Shown here piece by piece: positions 1 through 8,402 of a stretch of DNA of 64,000 nucleotides. Under the pieces are notes generated by a model, which was not told the origin of the DNA, ran no database searches, and saw only the letters and a list, made by a program, of their open reading frames with translations. The DNA comes from Phycisphaerales bacterium. Lineage in GTDB: Bacteria > Planctomycetota > Phycisphaerae > Phycisphaerales > UBA1924. The DNA lies in the NCBI GenBank assembly GCA_040217175.1, contig JAVJNT010000002.1, positions 1,124,001 through 1,188,000 on the forward strand, in the 5' to 3' direction. The stretch's first letter is position 1; the number at the start of each line of letters is the position of its first letter. Made by a program: the position numbers and the translations under genes.

Positions 1-472
1 CGGTGCGATCTTCTACCAGCAGGGCGACGGCACCTACGCCTTCGGTAGCGGTGCCACCACCGAGCTCGACCTGCTGAGCATCACCGCTGATGGCCAGTGG
101 GAGAGCAACGGCTGGGGCGTCTACGGCGCCTTCATCTTCCAGGACGCCGACATGGGCATGGCGGGCGATGTCTCCGACATCGGCTTCGTCGCTCAGGCCT
201 CGTACCGCTTCGACGAGAACAACGAGGTCGCCGGCCGCTTCGATTACATCCTGGCCGATGCCGACGGCGTCGATGACTTCGTCGCCCTGACCTTCGGCTT
301 CACCCACTACGTCTATGGTGATAACAGCGCCAAGTTCGTTGCCGACGTCTTCTTCGTCTTCGAGACGGTCAACATGACTCCGCTCACCGGCGGTAGCGAG
401 GGCCTCGCCCTGCTGCCCGACAGCGGCGACCCGCAGGCCGGTCTCCGCACGATGTTCCAGCTGAGCTTCTGA
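1..472 (+). CDS. Outer-membrane beta-barrel (porin-like) protein, C-terminal part
   Basis: The gene is cut by the left edge; reading begins at base 2 and ends with TGA at 470-472. The visible 156 residues alternate polar and hydrophobic or aromatic residues as in transmembrane beta strands (for example ASYRFDENNEVAGRFDYI and FVALTFGFTHYVYG). They end in MFQLSF, the C-terminal phenylalanine signature used for outer-membrane insertion by the BAM machinery. The layout is like phosphate-selective porin O/P family proteins, but with the N-terminus missing the exact family is an inference. A strong hairpin terminator follows at 510-545. The protein implies a diderm cell envelope. Confidence 0.7.
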   Translation, partial: GAIFYQQGDGTYAFGSGATTELDLLSITADGQWESNGWGVYGAFIFQDADMGMAGDVSDIGFVAQASYRFDENNEVAGRFDYILADADGVDDFVALTFGFTHYVYGDNSAKFVADVFFVFETVNMTPLTGGSEGLALLPDSGDPQAGLRTMFQLSF

Positions 473-509
473 TCATTCAGTAGCTAGTAGGACTCGATCG
501 AATCAAAGA

Positions 510-545
510 GCGGGTGGCCCGGTGTGGGCCGCCCGCTTCTTTTCT
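510..545 (+). terminator. Rho-independent terminator after the porin-like gene
   Basis: An 11-bp stem (510-520 with 526-536, one G-T pair) with a 5-base loop is followed by a T-rich run at 537-545. It ends the rightward porin transcript and lies just beyond the 3' end of the convergent argS. Confidence 0.85.
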
Positions 546-576
546 TGCGCACGTCGCGTTCGAACTCGTCGCGTGC

Positions 577-2448
577 CTACATCCGGTCGAGCGTCGGCAG
601 GCCCAGCACGCCCAGGCCGTCCTCCAGCACGCGTGCGGTCAGGTCGCACAGCCATAGCCGTGCGTCGCGCGTCGCGTCGTCGTCGGCCCCCAGCACCTTG
701 CACGACTGGTAGAACGAACTGAAGCGATTGGCGATCTCGAGCATGTGCTGGCACACGCGGTGCGGCTCCAGATGCTCGCCCACCGCGCGGACGACCGACG
801 GATACCGGAGCAACGCCATGGCGAGCTGCTTCTCCGCCTCATGCTCGATCCGCACGGTGGCATCCTTCCAGCACTCACCCACGCCACGCGACGCCGCCTC
901 GCGGAACATGCTCCGAATCCGCACGAGCGCGTACAACAGGTACGGACCGGTATCACCCTCGAACGCGAGGATGCGGTCGAAGTCGAACACGTAGTCGCGC
1001 GTTCGATCGTTCGCCAGGTCTGCGAACTTGAGCGCCGCCATGGCTACGACCTCGGCCGTCTTGGCACGCTCGCCCTCATCGAGACCATCGCTGCGCTCGG
1101 CCACGACGCGCTCGGCTCGATCGTGCGCCTCGTCCAGTAGGTCCTGCAGCTTCACGCTCTCGCCCGAGCGCGTCTTGAAGGGCCGTCCATCCGTTCCCAG
1201 GATCGTGCCGAACGCGGCGTGCTCGAGGCTCGCTTCCACGCCGTCGGGCGTCGTCGCGTACCCGGCCTTGCGCGCCGCGGCGAAGACCTGGCGGAAGTGC
1301 ATCGCCTGACGCACGTCCACGCAATAAACCACGCGGCTCGCGCCGAAGTCTTGCACGCGCCGGCGGATCGCCGCGACGTCGGTCGTCGCATACAAGAACC
1401 CGCCGTCGCCCTTGCGCACCAACGCAGGCGGGTCCTTGCCCTCGCCGCGCACGACGAGCGCTCCGCCGTCTTCCTCCGCCACGCTGCGCTCGATCAGGTC
1501 GTCGACCATCGGCCCCAGCTCGTCGCGATAGCTCGATTCGCCCGCGCTCGCTTCCAGCGTGATCCGCGTGTGCATCCGCCGGCACACGTCCATGCACGCG
1601 CCCATCGTCACGTCGCTGATGCGCTGCCACAGGTCGACGGCCCACTGCTCGCCGCCCTGCAATGCCACCAGCGTCGCCTTGGCTCGCGCCATCGCCTCGT
1701 CGGCGTCGGCGACCTCGGCCTCGAGCTCGGCGATCACCTTCGGGCCAAGGTCCCACTTCTGGGCAAGCCGAAGGCCCGTGCGCCCCGCATCGGTGCGCTT
1801 CTTCATGGCCTTGTAGATTGCGTCGAGGTCGTCGAGCGTCACGGCGTCAAGATTGAGCCGCCCGGCCTGGCTCTCGCGGTGCAGCTCGTCGACGACCATC
1901 GCGATGGGCAGGCCCCAGTCGCCCACGTGGTTCTGGCGGATGACCACGTGCCCCAGTCGCTCGAATGCTCGCGCGATGGCGTCGCCGATGACGATCGCCC
2001 GGATGTGCCCGACGTGCATCTGCTTGGCCAGGTTCACGCCACACACGTCGACCACGATCTTCTGCGGCGTTGCGACCGGCGGCAGGCCCAGGTCGGCGCC
2101 GGCCAATTCGCCCAATAAGCCAGCGAGCGCCGGCCCGCGCAGCGTGATGTTGATGAACCCAGGCCCGGCGATCGACGCCTCGTCCAGCGGCTCGGCGACG
2201 TCCGACACGTCCACCGCCTCGACGATGGCGGCCGCCACCTCGCGTGGGTTGCGCTTCACCATCTTGCCCAGCGCCATCGCGGCGTTGCACTGGAAATCGC
2301 CCATCGTCGCCTTCTTGCTGGGCGCAATCAGCGGGTCGGCCTTGCCCGCGACCTCCGGAAACGCGCGATCGATCGCGGCGCGGAACCGCTCGTCGAGGAT
2401 CGCCACGGGGTCGAGTTGGGCTGCCGGCAGGCTCTGGCTCGTGCTCAT
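577..2448 (-). CDS. argS: Arginine--tRNA ligase
   Basis: This is cytoplasmic arginyl-tRNA synthetase, which charges tRNA-Arg with arginine using ATP. The 623-residue protein has the family order: an N-terminal Add-1 domain, the class I HIGH box as HVGH at residues 145-148, the QNHVGDWG segment, and a degenerate KMSKS region around GRPFKTRSGES. The DALR anticodon-binding domain follows with GDTGPYLLYALVRIRS, and the protein ends GLGVLGLPTLDRM. The length is normal for the family. It starts at ATG 2448 and is the last gene of a leftward run; the next upstream gene ends only 18 bases away. Confidence 0.96.
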   Translation of the reverse strand: MSTSQSLPAAQLDPVAILDERFRAAIDRAFPEVAGKADPLIAPSKKATMGDFQCNAAMALGKMVKRNPREVAAAIVEAVDVSDVAEPLDEASIAGPGFINITLRGPALAGLLGELAGADLGLPPVATPQKIVVDVCGVNLAKQMHVGHIRAIVIGDAIARAFERLGHVVIRQNHVGDWGLPIAMVVDELHRESQAGRLNLDAVTLDDLDAIYKAMKKRTDAGRTGLRLAQKWDLGPKVIAELEAEVADADEAMARAKATLVALQGGEQWAVDLWQRISDVTMGACMDVCRRMHTRITLEASAGESSYRDELGPMVDDLIERSVAEEDGGALVVRGEGKDPPALVRKGDGGFLYATTDVAAIRRRVQDFGASRVVYCVDVRQAMHFRQVFAAARKAGYATTPDGVEASLEHAAFGTILGTDGRPFKTRSGESVKLQDLLDEAHDRAERVVAERSDGLDEGERAKTAEVVAMAALKFADLANDRTRDYVFDFDRILAFEGDTGPYLLYALVRIRSMFREAASRGVGECWKDATVRIEHEAEKQLAMALLRYPSVVRAVGEHLEPHRVCQHMLEIANRFSSFYQSCKVLGADDDATRDARLWLCDLTARVLEDGLGVLGLPTLDRM

Positions 2449-2466
2449 CGGGCCATCGTACGGGCC

Positions 2467-3303
2467 CTATGGCTCGCGCGCCCACGCCCGCAGCCGCTCG
2501 CGCAGCTCGTCGGCGTACCGCAGCGTCGAGGTCGAGGCCATCAGCACCTCGTCGTCTCGCAGCACCGCCACGCGCCCGCGCTCGACCGCGGGGATCGGCA
2601 GCTCGGCGATCGGCCCGAGCAGCGCCCGCCAGTCGTCGTCCTTGCCCGGCGCCAGCAGCACGATCGCGTCGGGCGAGATCGTCAGCACGTCCTCGACGTC
2701 TAGCGGCATGTAGGGCCGCCCGCCACCCAGCGCCGACACGCCCCCCAGGCGCACGAGCACCTCGTGGTGCACCGACCCGGGCCCCAACGCCGCCGCCGGC
2801 GTGCCGGGCATCAGCAGCAGCACCCGGCCCGCGGCCGCGAGATCTGCGTCGGTTGCGAGCGCCGCCTCGAATCGCTCAGCCGGCGGCGGGCCCGGATTGA
2901 CTTCTTCCGACACCAACGCGTGCACGTTCGAGGCCAGATCGGCCAGCTGCTCCAGGCTCGTCAGCTCGAATGCGCGCAGCTCGAAGCCGATCTCGTCCGC
3001 CAGCTCCGTCAGCCCCACGGGCGCCGCCGACGCGCCCGACTCGTAGTACACGTGCGTCGCGCCCAGGCCCGACAGCCGCTCGAGATCCACGCCCGCCGCA
3101 TCACCCACGACTGGCAACGCCGGGTCGAGCGCGACGTCGTAGCCCGACCGCCCCACGGCCAAGTCATCGGCCCCGAAGTCTCGCAGCATGATGCCCACCG
3201 CCGGGCTCGTCGTCGCGATGCGCAGCCCGCTCGTGGGCGGCGAGCTCGGCGCCTCGCCGCACGCCGCCAGCACGAGCAAGACCGGGCACGCCAGCCACCT
3301 CAC
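2467..3303 (-). CDS. ABC-type cobalamin/siderophore substrate-binding lipoprotein
   Basis: A 278-residue exported lipoprotein resembling the BtuF/FecB (PF01497) substrate-binding family. I chose GTG at 3303 because it overlaps the upstream stop codon (GTGA), which suggests translational coupling. It also gives a clean lipoprotein signal: MRWLACPVLLVLAAC with lipobox LAAC. The body shows the two-lobe pattern: LRIATTSPAVGIMLRDFG near the start, the ligand-lobe segment LGATHVYYESG, and PDAIVLLAPG in the second half. It probably delivers a B12-type or iron-chelate ligand to an importer, but no permease or ATPase is adjacent. The ligand is unknown. Confidence 0.7.
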   Translation of the reverse strand: MRWLACPVLLVLAACGEAPSSPPTSGLRIATTSPAVGIMLRDFGADDLAVGRSGYDVALDPALPVVGDAAGVDLERLSGLGATHVYYESGASAAPVGLTELADEIGFELRAFELTSLEQLADLASNVHALVSEEVNPGPPPAERFEAALATDADLAAAGRVLLLMPGTPAAALGPGSVHHEVLVRLGGVSALGGGRPYMPLDVEDVLTISPDAIVLLAPGKDDDWRALLGPIAELPIPAVERGRVAVLRDDEVLMASTSTLRYADELRERLRAWAREP

Positions 3304-4661
3304 GCCAGCACCGCCGTTGCCTCGCGCACGTGCGCGTCCAAATCCTTGAGCGCCGCACCATCGTGCAACGCAAACGGCCACGTGCGATCGAGCACCCGCT
3401 CCATGTCGCGCAGGCGTTCCCGCTCGGCCTCGGCGTCGTCTCGCATCGCGTCGAGCCGTGCCTCGCCGGCGTCACGAGCCTCGCGCAACACCGACCGAAG
3501 CTCGCCGAACAACCGCCTTCGTTCAATCGAACGCCTCGGCGCGGCCGCGATGGCCTCCACGATCTCATCGCGTTTCCGCTGTCGATCGTCCTGGTCGAGC
3601 ATCTCAGGGTGGTGCCGAGCATGGTGCAGCCGCCACGCCGCGTCGGCGGCGCGCTCGGCGTCGGGCAGCGGGCCGTCGCGCAGCGGCAGCCGCAGCGTCG
3701 CCGTCGCGATCACGCCCGGCGCGAGGTCGGCCCGGCCCATCCACGCGCCGAGCCATTCCCGCGTCACGGCGTCGTACGCCTCGCCACCCGTCCCCATCAC
3801 CCACGCGTCGCACAGCAGCGTGCGCGCGAAGCCCGTCATCGCGAGCGCCCGCGGTACGATCTGCTCGGGCAGGGGCTCGTTGCCGTGCACCGGCCGCCGC
3901 GGCTTCTCGGGCGTGAGCGCCCACAGCGGCAGCTCCCACGACGGTCCCATGTCGAGCGAACGCACGCCTGCGTCCGCATGGGCCTGCGTCGCCGCGTTGT
4001 ACGCCAGCACGCAGCCGCGCGCCTCGCGATGCATGCGATCGACCCACATCCGAAACGCGGCGCCACGCGCCATGCCCGAGGCCATCAGCGTCGCATCGAC
4101 CTCGATGCCTAGGACTTCCTGCGCCACGTCCAGCATCGCGCCGGTGTACTGCCGCGCGAGCGACGGTTCGCCCCGGCGTGCCGAGAGCGCCGCGTGCAAC
4201 CGCTCCAAGCCTTGCTTCGCAGCCTCCTGCGGCCACTCCGTGCGCGCCTCGCGCGGCGTCTGGCCGGGCTCGATCGTCAACCGAGAGCCCGTCGGCGTGC
4301 CAGGCCGCACGAATGCGCCGGCATCCACCAGCCACTCGCGCCGCTTCAGCCGTCCCTCGTGCGTGCACGCGGGATAGGGAATCATCGTCGGCTCGTTCGC
4401 GTCCTGGTCCGGCGTCAGCCATACGAGCGCCGCGTCGTGCCGCGTCGCGAGCTCGTCGGCCGCGATCAGCTTCGCGAGGATGCCCGCGTGCCACGCCTCG
4501 GCCTGGTGCCCCACCATCACGATGGGCTTGTCGATGGGTAGTCCGAGTTCGGCCCGAGCCGCCGCCTTCGCCGCCGAAGGCTTCGCGAGTGTATCGAGCG
4601 CCGTGCCTGCTTCGGCGCGCACCGTGACCGACGCGAGCAACTGCTCCATCACGCCGGACAT
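3300..4661 (-). CDS. BshC-like protein of unknown function
   Basis: A 453-residue soluble protein. Two regions recall BshC, the putative cysteine-adding enzyme of bacillithiol synthesis. One is VMVGHQAEAWHAGILAK followed by ALVWLTPDQDANEP, equivalent to the BshC GQQ and SEDHD region. The other is WVMGTGGEAYDAVT, equivalent to the HGxGGxxYD region. The C-terminal quarter is a charged, probably coiled-coil segment, as in BshC. Identity is low and the rest of the pathway (bshA, bshB) is not recognised nearby, so the link is structural inference. The start at 4661 overlaps the end of the upstream glycosyltransferase by 13 bases, and its stop overlaps the start of the binding-protein gene. A second ATG lies at 4649. 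Confidence 0.5.
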   Translation of the reverse strand: MSGVMEQLLASVTVRAEAGTALDTLAKPSAAKAAARAELGLPIDKPIVMVGHQAEAWHAGILAKLIAADELATRHDAALVWLTPDQDANEPTMIPYPACTHEGRLKRREWLVDAGAFVRPGTPTGSRLTIEPGQTPREARTEWPQEAAKQGLERLHAALSARRGEPSLARQYTGAMLDVAQEVLGIEVDATLMASGMARGAAFRMWVDRMHREARGCVLAYNAATQAHADAGVRSLDMGPSWELPLWALTPEKPRRPVHGNEPLPEQIVPRALAMTGFARTLLCDAWVMGTGGEAYDAVTREWLGAWMGRADLAPGVIATATLRLPLRDGPLPDAERAADAAWRLHHARHHPEMLDQDDRQRKRDEIVEAIAAAPRRSIERRRLFGELRSVLREARDAGEARLDAMRDDAEAERERLRDMERVLDRTWPFALHDGAALKDLDAHVREATAVLA

Positions 4662-5374
4662 CGCCGCGCCAGCCGATCGGAGCAGCGTGCCAGCTCGCGC
4701 GCGAGCACCTCGCGGTAGTGCGCCAGCCGATGGTCGTGGTCGTCGAGCGGTCCGCCGAACGAGCGCGTCGCGTCGTTGTAGATCAAACGCACGGGTAGCT
4801 CACCGATGCGCAGGTTCTCCGCGACCGCCTGCACCCAGAACTGCATCGGGAACGCGTAGCCGTCGACGTCCAGGTCGAGCCGCTGCAGCGCCGACACGCG
4901 GTAGGCCTTGAAGCCGCAGAACGCGTCTGTGAGCTTCAGGCCCAACCGACGGTTGAGCTCTTCGGTAATGAGGCCGTTGATCTGCCGGCGCTCTTCGGGC
5001 GGTGCATCGTTCTCGGGGTGCACGTCGAGGTATCTCGAGCCGCTGACGACGTCCAGGTCGTCGCGCTCGATGGCCTGCAGGAAGTCGGGGATCGACGCGG
5101 GCTCGTGCTGCTCGTCGCAGTCCATCGTGATGACCCAGTCGAACTTGTCGACTGCCGCCCACCGGAACGCATCCATCAGCGACCGGCCGTACCCGCGGTT
5201 GTTCGCGTGGCGGATCACCTCGACGGGGAACTTCGCCAGCAGCGAGGGCGTTGCGTCGGTCGAGCCGTCGTCGAGCACGAGCACGTCGGGCAGGTACTCG
5301 CTCACGCGGCCAAGCACGCGCTGCACGTACTTCTCTTCGTTGTACACGGGGATGGCAAGCAACGTCCGGGCCAT
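4649..5374 (-). CDS. Family 2 glycosyltransferase (DPM1/polyprenyl-phosphate type)
   Basis: A 241-residue GT-A fold enzyme with no membrane helix. It has the N-terminal LLAIPVYNEEKYVQRVL, the nucleotide-sugar motif VLDDGSTDATPSLL, and the DxD-type metal site in ITMDCDEQHEP. SGSRYLD follows at the place seen in dolichyl- or polyprenyl-phosphate hexosyltransferases. The C-terminal part has an acceptor-loop signature (DAFCGFKAYRVSALQRL). It probably transfers a sugar from a nucleotide sugar to a lipid-phosphate or glycan acceptor on the inner membrane face. It is the first gene of a coupled run with the BshC-like and binding-protein genes. Donor and acceptor are unknown. Confidence 0.85.
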   Translation of the reverse strand: MARTLLAIPVYNEEKYVQRVLGRVSEYLPDVLVLDDGSTDATPSLLAKFPVEVIRHANNRGYGRSLMDAFRWAAVDKFDWVITMDCDEQHEPASIPDFLQAIERDDLDVVSGSRYLDVHPENDAPPEERRQINGLITEELNRRLGLKLTDAFCGFKAYRVSALQRLDLDVDGYAFPMQFWVQAVAENLRIGELPVRLIYNDATRSFGGPLDDHDHRLAHYREVLARELARCSDRLARRCPA

Positions 5375-5407
5375 GAAATCTCCTGCGCGGTCGCTCTCGG
5401 GGAGCGA

Positions 5408-6076
5408 TCACTCCTCGTCGGCCGCGGCTCCAGGGGCCGGGTAGTACGGGTCGCTGCCCTGGCCTTCGCGCTCGCCGCGAGCCAGCGAGGTGTACGCCTC
5501 GAAGCCGAAGGGCATGTCCCGCCCCTCGCTCCCCCGGCGTTGCGAACGGTTCTGGCGTCCGGCTTCCTCGATCTTCTGCATCAGCTCGGGCGTGAGCGCG
5601 TGGAACGCCCGGATCTCGTGCACGGGAATGGTGTACAACTCGCCCGCGGGCGTCTTGATCTGGAAGATGCTGCACTCGACCGCCTGCGAGACGACCCGGT
5701 CCGCCTCGTCGCCCTGGATGCCGCACGCGAGCATCGGGTGCACCTCGCCGATGGCGATCCGCTCGCCGCCGTGGGTGAGCACCGCCATCCGCCCGTCGAA
5801 CAGTTCTGGTTCGGGCTCGGTGGGCGTCACGCTGCTGACGAGCTGGCCGCCACCGGGCAGCTCCATCGCCGGCGACTGCGTTCGCCGCCGCATGCCTTCG
5901 GCCGACAGCGTGGTCAGGATCTCGCGGCACATGTCGTGCCAGAACGCCTCGCGCAGCGTTATGGCGCTGCTGGCCGAGCCGAGGACCGACCCGCCCTGCC
6001 GCCGCTCGCGCAGGCTTCCGCCGTGCACGACGTCTCCGCCGGCGCTCCGCGGCCTCTCTCCGTTCTGCGCACTCAT
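5408..6076 (-). CDS. Conserved protein of unknown function
   Basis: A 222-residue protein I do not recognise. ATG 6076 is preferred over an in-frame TTG just before it. The N-terminal third is polar and probably disordered. The core (about 40-170) contains ITLREAFWHDMCREILTTLS and a beta-rich section with MAVLTHGGERIAIGEVHP and SIFQIKTPAGELYTIPVHEI, then a helical ITERAFHALTP-like stretch and a polar, proline-ending tail. There is no signal peptide and no membrane helix. It lies 33 bases upstream of the glycosyltransferase on the same strand and may be co-transcribed. Confidence 0.6.
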   Translation of the reverse strand: MSAQNGERPRSAGGDVVHGGSLRERRQGGSVLGSASSAITLREAFWHDMCREILTTLSAEGMRRRTQSPAMELPGGGQLVSSVTPTEPEPELFDGRMAVLTHGGERIAIGEVHPMLACGIQGDEADRVVSQAVECSIFQIKTPAGELYTIPVHEIRAFHALTPELMQKIEEAGRQNRSQRRGSEGRDMPFGFEAYTSLARGEREGQGSDPYYPAPGAAADEE

Positions 6077-6135
6077 CAAGGCACAATAGCGACCCTTGCA
6101 TCAGGCCGGCCGGGCACCCGCCTCCGGGGTAGTCA

Positions 6136-7305
6136 CTATCCCTCGGCCTCGGCCATCGCCTCGGCCCGCGTCGCCGCCAGTCCACGCCGCACGTATTCGA
6201 TCTCGCGTGCCCACGCCCGGGCCGAGGTCTCTTCGACGCCCGGCAGGTCGGCCTGCACCGGCGCCCGCGTCCGCAGAACCTCGGGATGCTTTGCTGCAAT
6301 CGCCTCGAACCCCCGCAGGGCCTTCTCGCCGCGCTCGACCGTCGCGAGGGCCCGGCGGGCACGCTCCCGCACGGCTCGCTCGTACGCACCCCGCCCGAGG
6401 CCGCTCTCGAGGCGTTCCCGGAGTTGGTCCTTGGCCAACGCCGCCTCGGCCCTTGCCACGCCCATCAGCCGATGCCCCTCTTCGATCTGGGCCGGCAGGT
6501 CGCTCTTCAGGCTTACGCGGTCGGTGCGAACGCCGCGTCCCGCGTCCTCGCCGAGCGCGAGCCGCAGGACGCGCCGGGCCGACCCCTCGACGCCGTCGAC
6601 CAGCTTGAGGGCCGCCGCCACGTCCGCCGGCACGCGCCCCCGCGTCCCCCCGTCGGCCCGAGGCTCGACCAGGGTCAGCAGCCCGGCATCCTCGCCGGGC
6701 GCCACCGCCCCGGTCATCAACTCGCACTCGCCGGCGACCAGCCGCGTCGCCCGGACCGGCCTCGACGGCCGTAGCAGCCCCTCGGCCAGCCCCGTGCTGG
6801 CCCCCCGACGCTCGAGCGCCACCCACAGGGCCGAGTAGCGCTCGCGCGACATCCGATCTCGATCGACTCCCTCGGGCATCAGTTCCAAGAACGCCGGTGG
6901 CCCGTCCCACGACGTCGCGAGCCCGGGTTCGATCCACGCGCCAGAGCCAAGCACGGCCAACTCGAGTTGCTCCGGGCCCGCGGCATCACCGTCCCCCGCC
7001 AACCAGATCCACACGGGAGACCGGGCGTTCGCGATCGCCGTGCCCAGCGCCCACGCCAGGTCGTCGCGTACTCGGCCTGGGCTGAACTCGAGCAGCACGC
7101 CCGCGTACGTCGGGTCGGCCCCGCGGTCGATCTGGGTCTTGAGTTCTCGGACCAATGCCGCAGAATCGACGTGCCCTTCGACCCGGACGTGCAAGACCAC
7201 GGCCGCCGGTTCACGCTGCAGGCCCAGGACGCACGCACAGCACGCGAGCACGAGAACCCCCGCCAGCACGCGTCCGAGGCATCGAATGTCGAGGAAACCA
7301 CCCAT
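6136..7305 (-). CDS. Membrane-anchored or exported protein with ClpP/NfeD-like fold (putative)
   Basis: A 389-residue protein. ATG 7305 is chosen because a G-rich ribosome site precedes it and a hydrophobic N-terminal segment follows (CLGRVLAGVLVLACCACVLG). The next 130 residues, with VVLHVRVEGHVDSAALVRELK, GVLLEFSPGRV and VWIWLAGDGDAAGPEQLELAVLGSGAWIEPG, have the strand/helix rhythm of S49/NfeD-type ClpP-fold proteases. I cannot point to a convincing Ser-Lys dyad, so it may be a non-catalytic relative. The C-terminal half is helical, with heptad-like stretches around RERLESGLGRGAYERAVRERARRAL. The function is unknown; the fold is an inference. Confidence 0.6.
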   Translation of the reverse strand: MGGFLDIRCLGRVLAGVLVLACCACVLGLQREPAAVVLHVRVEGHVDSAALVRELKTQIDRGADPTYAGVLLEFSPGRVRDDLAWALGTAIANARSPVWIWLAGDGDAAGPEQLELAVLGSGAWIEPGLATSWDGPPAFLELMPEGVDRDRMSRERYSALWVALERRGASTGLAEGLLRPSRPVRATRLVAGECELMTGAVAPGEDAGLLTLVEPRADGGTRGRVPADVAAALKLVDGVEGSARRVLRLALGEDAGRGVRTDRVSLKSDLPAQIEEGHRLMGVARAEAALAKDQLRERLESGLGRGAYERAVRERARRALATVERGEKALRGFEAIAAKHPEVLRTRAPVQADLPGVEETSARAWAREIEYVRRGLAATRAEAMAEAEG

Positions 7306-7506
7306 GGCCGCACCCCCCGGCGTCGGTCTTCCGCCATCAGGGTACCCGAGAGTCCGCGAACCCGCGAATCGTTTTTCGGTCCGTGGCGTCCCCGAGCCGC
7401 CTCGGTACGAATGGGGCTCAAACTCCGTGCCCATCTTCACTTTGAAGAAAGTGGCGTCCGGAACCCGCCGATGCCAAGAGGCAACCACGGTGCGGGAGGC
7501 ACGACT

Positions 7507-7794
7507 ATGGACAATGGCAAGCGGGAGTTCGAAGAACTCCGCAACATCCTGAAGAAGCTCGATCGGTCGCTCGACGAGGCCCAGCACAAGCGCACGCACG
7601 GCTCGACGCCGCCCGCGCCCACCCAGGCCCACGTGCCGCCGCAGCCCACGCCCGCGCCGGCCGTCCCGGCTGCGCCCGCCGTGATCCCCGATTCCGATCA
7701 ACCGGCCGAGGCCCAGCCCGGTCGACTCAAGGCAAAGCCCCTCCGCCGCAACCGCCCCGAGAATTCCGGGCCGTCGCACGGCTGGGTTCGCTGA
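7507..7794 (+). CDS. Small proline-rich protein of unknown function
   Basis: A 95-residue protein starting at ATG 7507 behind a GGGAGG ribosome site. Residues 1-30 form a charged helix (REFEELRNILKKLDRSLDEAQ). Residues 32-65 are a low-complexity Pro/Ala linker, and the end is basic (LKAKPLRRNRPE). There is no signal peptide. It lies 53 bases before the STAS-domain gene on the same strand, so the two may form a transcription unit. The role is unknown. Confidence 0.55.
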   Translation: MDNGKREFEELRNILKKLDRSLDEAQHKRTHGSTPPAPTQAHVPPQPTPAPAVPAAPAVIPDSDQPAEAQPGRLKAKPLRRNRPENSGPSHGWVR

Positions 7795-7847
7795 GCCCCA
7801 CGCACCGCTCGCGCCGCACCCGCACCGCGGCCAACAAGGGGGACGCC

Positions 7848-8309
7848 ATGCTCTCGCGCCTCTTCGGCAAGGACAACTCCAAGCGACCGCAGCCCCAGCA
7901 GGGGCCCGACGTCGAATCGATGGCGGCCCAGGCTTCGGACACGTCCGACATGGCCACGTTCGACCGCTTCGGCAGCACCATCATCGCCACGCTCCGCGAG
8001 CGCACGCTCTCGGGCAACGAGGCGGCCGCGCTGGTCGTCGCCCTCACCGACAAGCTCACCGACCCCGGGCAGACGCCCGCGCGCCACGTCGTGCTCGACC
8101 TGCAGAACGTCGAGTACATGGACTCGGCCTGCATCGGCGTGCTCGTCGAGCTGCTCACCCGCCTGCAGAAGGCCGGCGGCCGCGTGGCCCTGGTCAACGC
8201 CGCGGCCAACGTCGAGTGCCTCTTCAAGCTCACCCGCCTCGACCGCCTCTTCCCCATCTGCCGCGACGTGATGCGCGCCATCGAGGCCGTCGAACGCCAC
8301 GCAGCGTAG
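7848..8309 (+). CDS. STAS-domain protein, anti-sigma-factor antagonist type
   Basis: A 153-residue cytoplasmic protein. The first 40 residues are polar; the rest is a STAS domain like SpoIIAA/RsbV. It contains VVLDLQNVEYMDSACIGVLVELLTRLQKAGGRVALVN and then LFKLTRLDRLFPI. The serine in MDSACIG (residue 93) sits where partner kinases phosphorylate antagonists of this family, so phospho-switching by an anti-sigma kinase is likely. No anti-sigma factor or sigma factor is adjacent, so the partner is unknown. It starts at ATG 7848 behind AAGGGGG. Confidence 0.85.
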   Translation: MLSRLFGKDNSKRPQPQQGPDVESMAAQASDTSDMATFDRFGSTIIATLRERTLSGNEAAALVVALTDKLTDPGQTPARHVVLDLQNVEYMDSACIGVLVELLTRLQKAGGRVALVNAAANVECLFKLTRLDRLFPICRDVMRAIEAVERHAA

Positions 8310-8402
8310 GGCCCACCCGTCCGTCACTCCGGCGGGCGTGCATATCTCCAAGTTTCGTGTACACTCTCCCTAGGGGTTCTTCTGGCCCGGGGAGGTGATC
8401 GC

